Source: Macquaria australasica
Lineage: Eukaryota; Chordata; Actinopteri; Centrarchiformes; Percichthyidae
DNA: 64,000 bases
Assembly: GCA_005408345.1 (NCBI GenBank)
Contig: SEMN01000310.1
Span: 186,001-250,000 of the forward strand
Reading direction: 5' to 3'
Shown: positions 62,271 to 64,000 of the stretch, piece by piece
How positions within the stretch are numbered: position 1 is the stretch's first letter
Layout: each line of letters starts with the position of its first letter
The notes under the pieces: generated by a model
The model's database searches: none
Seen by the model: only the letters and a program-made list of their open reading frames with translations
What the model was told of the DNA's origin: nothing
Translations under genes and position numbers: made by a program

Positions 62271-63644
62271 CCGAGCATGTGATTCCAACTGTTGTTCAAC
62301 TCCAGTAGTTTCTGTAGAACAACAAACAACAACACAGCTTTCTCCTTCTTATAAGTCAGTAAACCCTTTCAACCAAAAATGTGGAAACTGCTAGCTGTGT
62401 TGAACTGAGGTGTTTGGCAGCTAAATGTCTAAAAGCAAAGTGAAGAAACTTCTGGAAAACAGGTTACATGTTAAAACACATTAATATGAGTTTATCTGAA
62501 ATTGTGTTCAGAAGGCATTATATACTTGTTGAGAGAGACAGCCAACATTAGAAATGCTAAAATTAAACTAGTGGCATTGCTTGTTTTTACTGGTACTCAT
62601 ATTAGCTGATACAGTTAATTAAGCATTTGACATTGGCTTGTGTGAGCAATAAGTGCTCTGCCACTATGTTGACTGAAACCTGATTAGCCAGCTGAATATA
62701 CCAAAATACCACAGGCACAGTGATTGGCTGCCCAGCCTGCACTGAGAGGCACTGAAAATGGCAGGGTTTAATTTACTGTAGGATGATGGGGGTAATGATT
62801 TGTAGGGATCGTGATTTGTTGCATTCTGTCAGCATTCTAACATGGATCAAAACACCATCTCAAAACTCTCTGCGACCCACTGCGCATTCCTGTTACTTCT
62901 TAAAATTTCTGTGTCAGTGCACCGCTATTCAAATTCAAATTTTGCAACAGAGTGGTGAATTTACTCAACTGTATACCTGCTGACTGGCTGCTCACATGCT
63001 GTGAACGACATGAAGTGGAAGTTTCACACTAAGTCCCCCTAGCAACACTGAACCCATTTTATGTGAAAAAAAAAACCCTCAAAGTTTGATAGAGCGTGTG
63101 TTTCTCAGTTCGGTGATGGGGGAGCAGAAGATCAAACAGTGTTAAGGATACTCTCCAGTGGCGACTAAAGACGGGTGTACTATGAATATTAGACTTCAGA
63201 GCAGGACATTGAGTTGATTAAATATCACTGTAGCCCACAGACCATACCGACTTGTAGGGTCATGTCAAGAGACTATTCTCTTTATTTTGGCCCTCTAATA
63301 TATGTACCTGCGCCAGACCTTAAAGTTTGGAGTCTAATTACACTGGCCTTAAATATCTGCTCAACTTTATTGCTGTGCAAAAGTTCAGGCCTTCAACCTA
63401 TAAGGACATTTTGATCTGGGATTATGGATGTGTGATGGAAGGATTAGGACCCAATTAACTTGAGGGCTGTGAATGATGATGATGTTTGAAGACTTTTCTT
63501 CTCTTTCTTCATCCTCTTTGGAGTGGAGCACCGTTGCCCATGTGCCTTAGTGCAAATATTTTTAAGATCTATAGTCCATTAACAGTAGGATTTTCAACTA
63601 ATTATTCTCCGACAGCTCACAGGCATTTGCTAGATATTCTGCCA

Positions 63645-63648
<4 letters not shown>

Positions 63649-63676
<28 letters not shown>
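63649..63676. repeat. (GT)n microsatellite
   Basis: About 14 GT units. Confidence 0.95.
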
Positions 63677-63679
<3 letters not shown>

Positions 63680-63828
63680 TGCATGCGTGTCTGTGCACAG
63701 CAAACTGCCCACTCTGTATGGCTGTGAAGGCGCTGGTTCATATTTTGGGTGATATACAGATTAGACATGCTCTAAATTTAAATAGCCTCACAGCTCAGTA
63801 ATTCCAGCGCCTTACCCACATTCACTTT

Positions 63829-63847
63829 GTGTGTGTGTGTGTGTGTG
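63829..63847. repeat. (GT)n microsatellite
   Basis: About nine GT units, 150 bases after the previous one. Confidence 0.93.
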
Positions 63848-64000
63848 GCTGTGCATGTGTGCATATGTTTATGTCAGTATAATAATAAGATTTTGCATTA
63901 ACTATGAATTTCTCTTTTTTTCCACAACTCTCAGACTGGGCTGTGACATTATTTTAAATCCTTCAGTAGCGATACAGTAGCAGTACATCAGACTCAGAGA

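Larger units (their letters stand above)
49150..64000. other. probably intergenic sequence downstream of ntrk3
   Basis: No exon of a known gene is recognised. Named contents are listed separately. About 49150-51330, 53000-57370 and 62280-63640 are mostly AT-rich unique sequence; 52300-52980 may be an old repeat; 54360-54760 is complex and could be a conserved element. Open frames at 53777-54094 (-) and 56132-56500 (+) have no recognisable relatives. Confidence 0.5.

Noticed and set aside
1..64000. Search for CRISPR arrays, operons, rRNA or phage-like systems
   Set aside because: All content fits vertebrate nuclear DNA; the repeats are microsatellites and transposable elements, and no spacer-repeat pattern is present.

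Overview
The window reads as nuclear DNA of a teleost fish, most likely a spiny-rayed (percomorph) species. The reasons are small, well-separated exons with GT/AG borders in AT-rich non-coding sequence, many dinucleotide microsatellites, and several dispersed repeats that I recognise as typical of such genomes. There are no operons, CRISPR arrays, rRNA genes or intact tRNA genes that I can support.

The one gene I can support is the 3' half of ntrk3, which encodes TrkC, the neurotrophin-3 receptor tyrosine kinase. It lies on the + strand in six coding exons: 8742-8930, 21945-22075, 26695-26867, 28562-28805, 41864-42022 and 45837-46022. Spliced, they give an open frame of 360 residues. It runs from the juxtamembrane Shc-docking motif (NPQYF) through a complete kinase domain (GEGAFG loop, AVK lysine, HRDLATRN, DFG, the YSSDYY activation loop) to the PLC-gamma docking tail YLDILG and a TAG stop. 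The ectodomain and transmembrane exons lie upstream of the window. Fish carry two ntrk3 copies (a and b), and I cannot say which this is.

Layout: 1-8741 is the upstream intron, holding a solo LTR with a perfect 5-bp target duplication and a MITE with a 7-bp one. 8931-21944 is a 13-kb intron with microsatellites and a CCAAT-rich hairpin. 22076-26694 is a repeat-dense intron with nested inverted elements and a LINE 3' end; a dispersed repeat reaches to about 20-30 bp before the next exon. 26868-28561 is a short, plain intron. 28806-41863 is a second 13-kb intron, the place where mammals carry an optional 14-residue kinase-insert exon, which I could not find here. 42023-45836 is the last intron. 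From 46023 comes the 3' UTR, whose end is uncertain (candidate poly(A) signals near 47.9 and 49.1 kb). 49.2-64 kb looks intergenic, with a hAT-like element flanked by an 8-bp target duplication, a second MITE, and a broken, reverse-oriented LINE at 60.4-62.3 kb.

I found no new multi-gene system. The observations most worth checking are the transposon structures with readable target duplications, two intronic repeats very close to kinase-exon splice sites, the apparent absence of the alternative exons that diversify TrkC in mammals, and some complex non-repetitive stretches that may be conserved enhancers. All reading was by eye; no alignment or database search was run.
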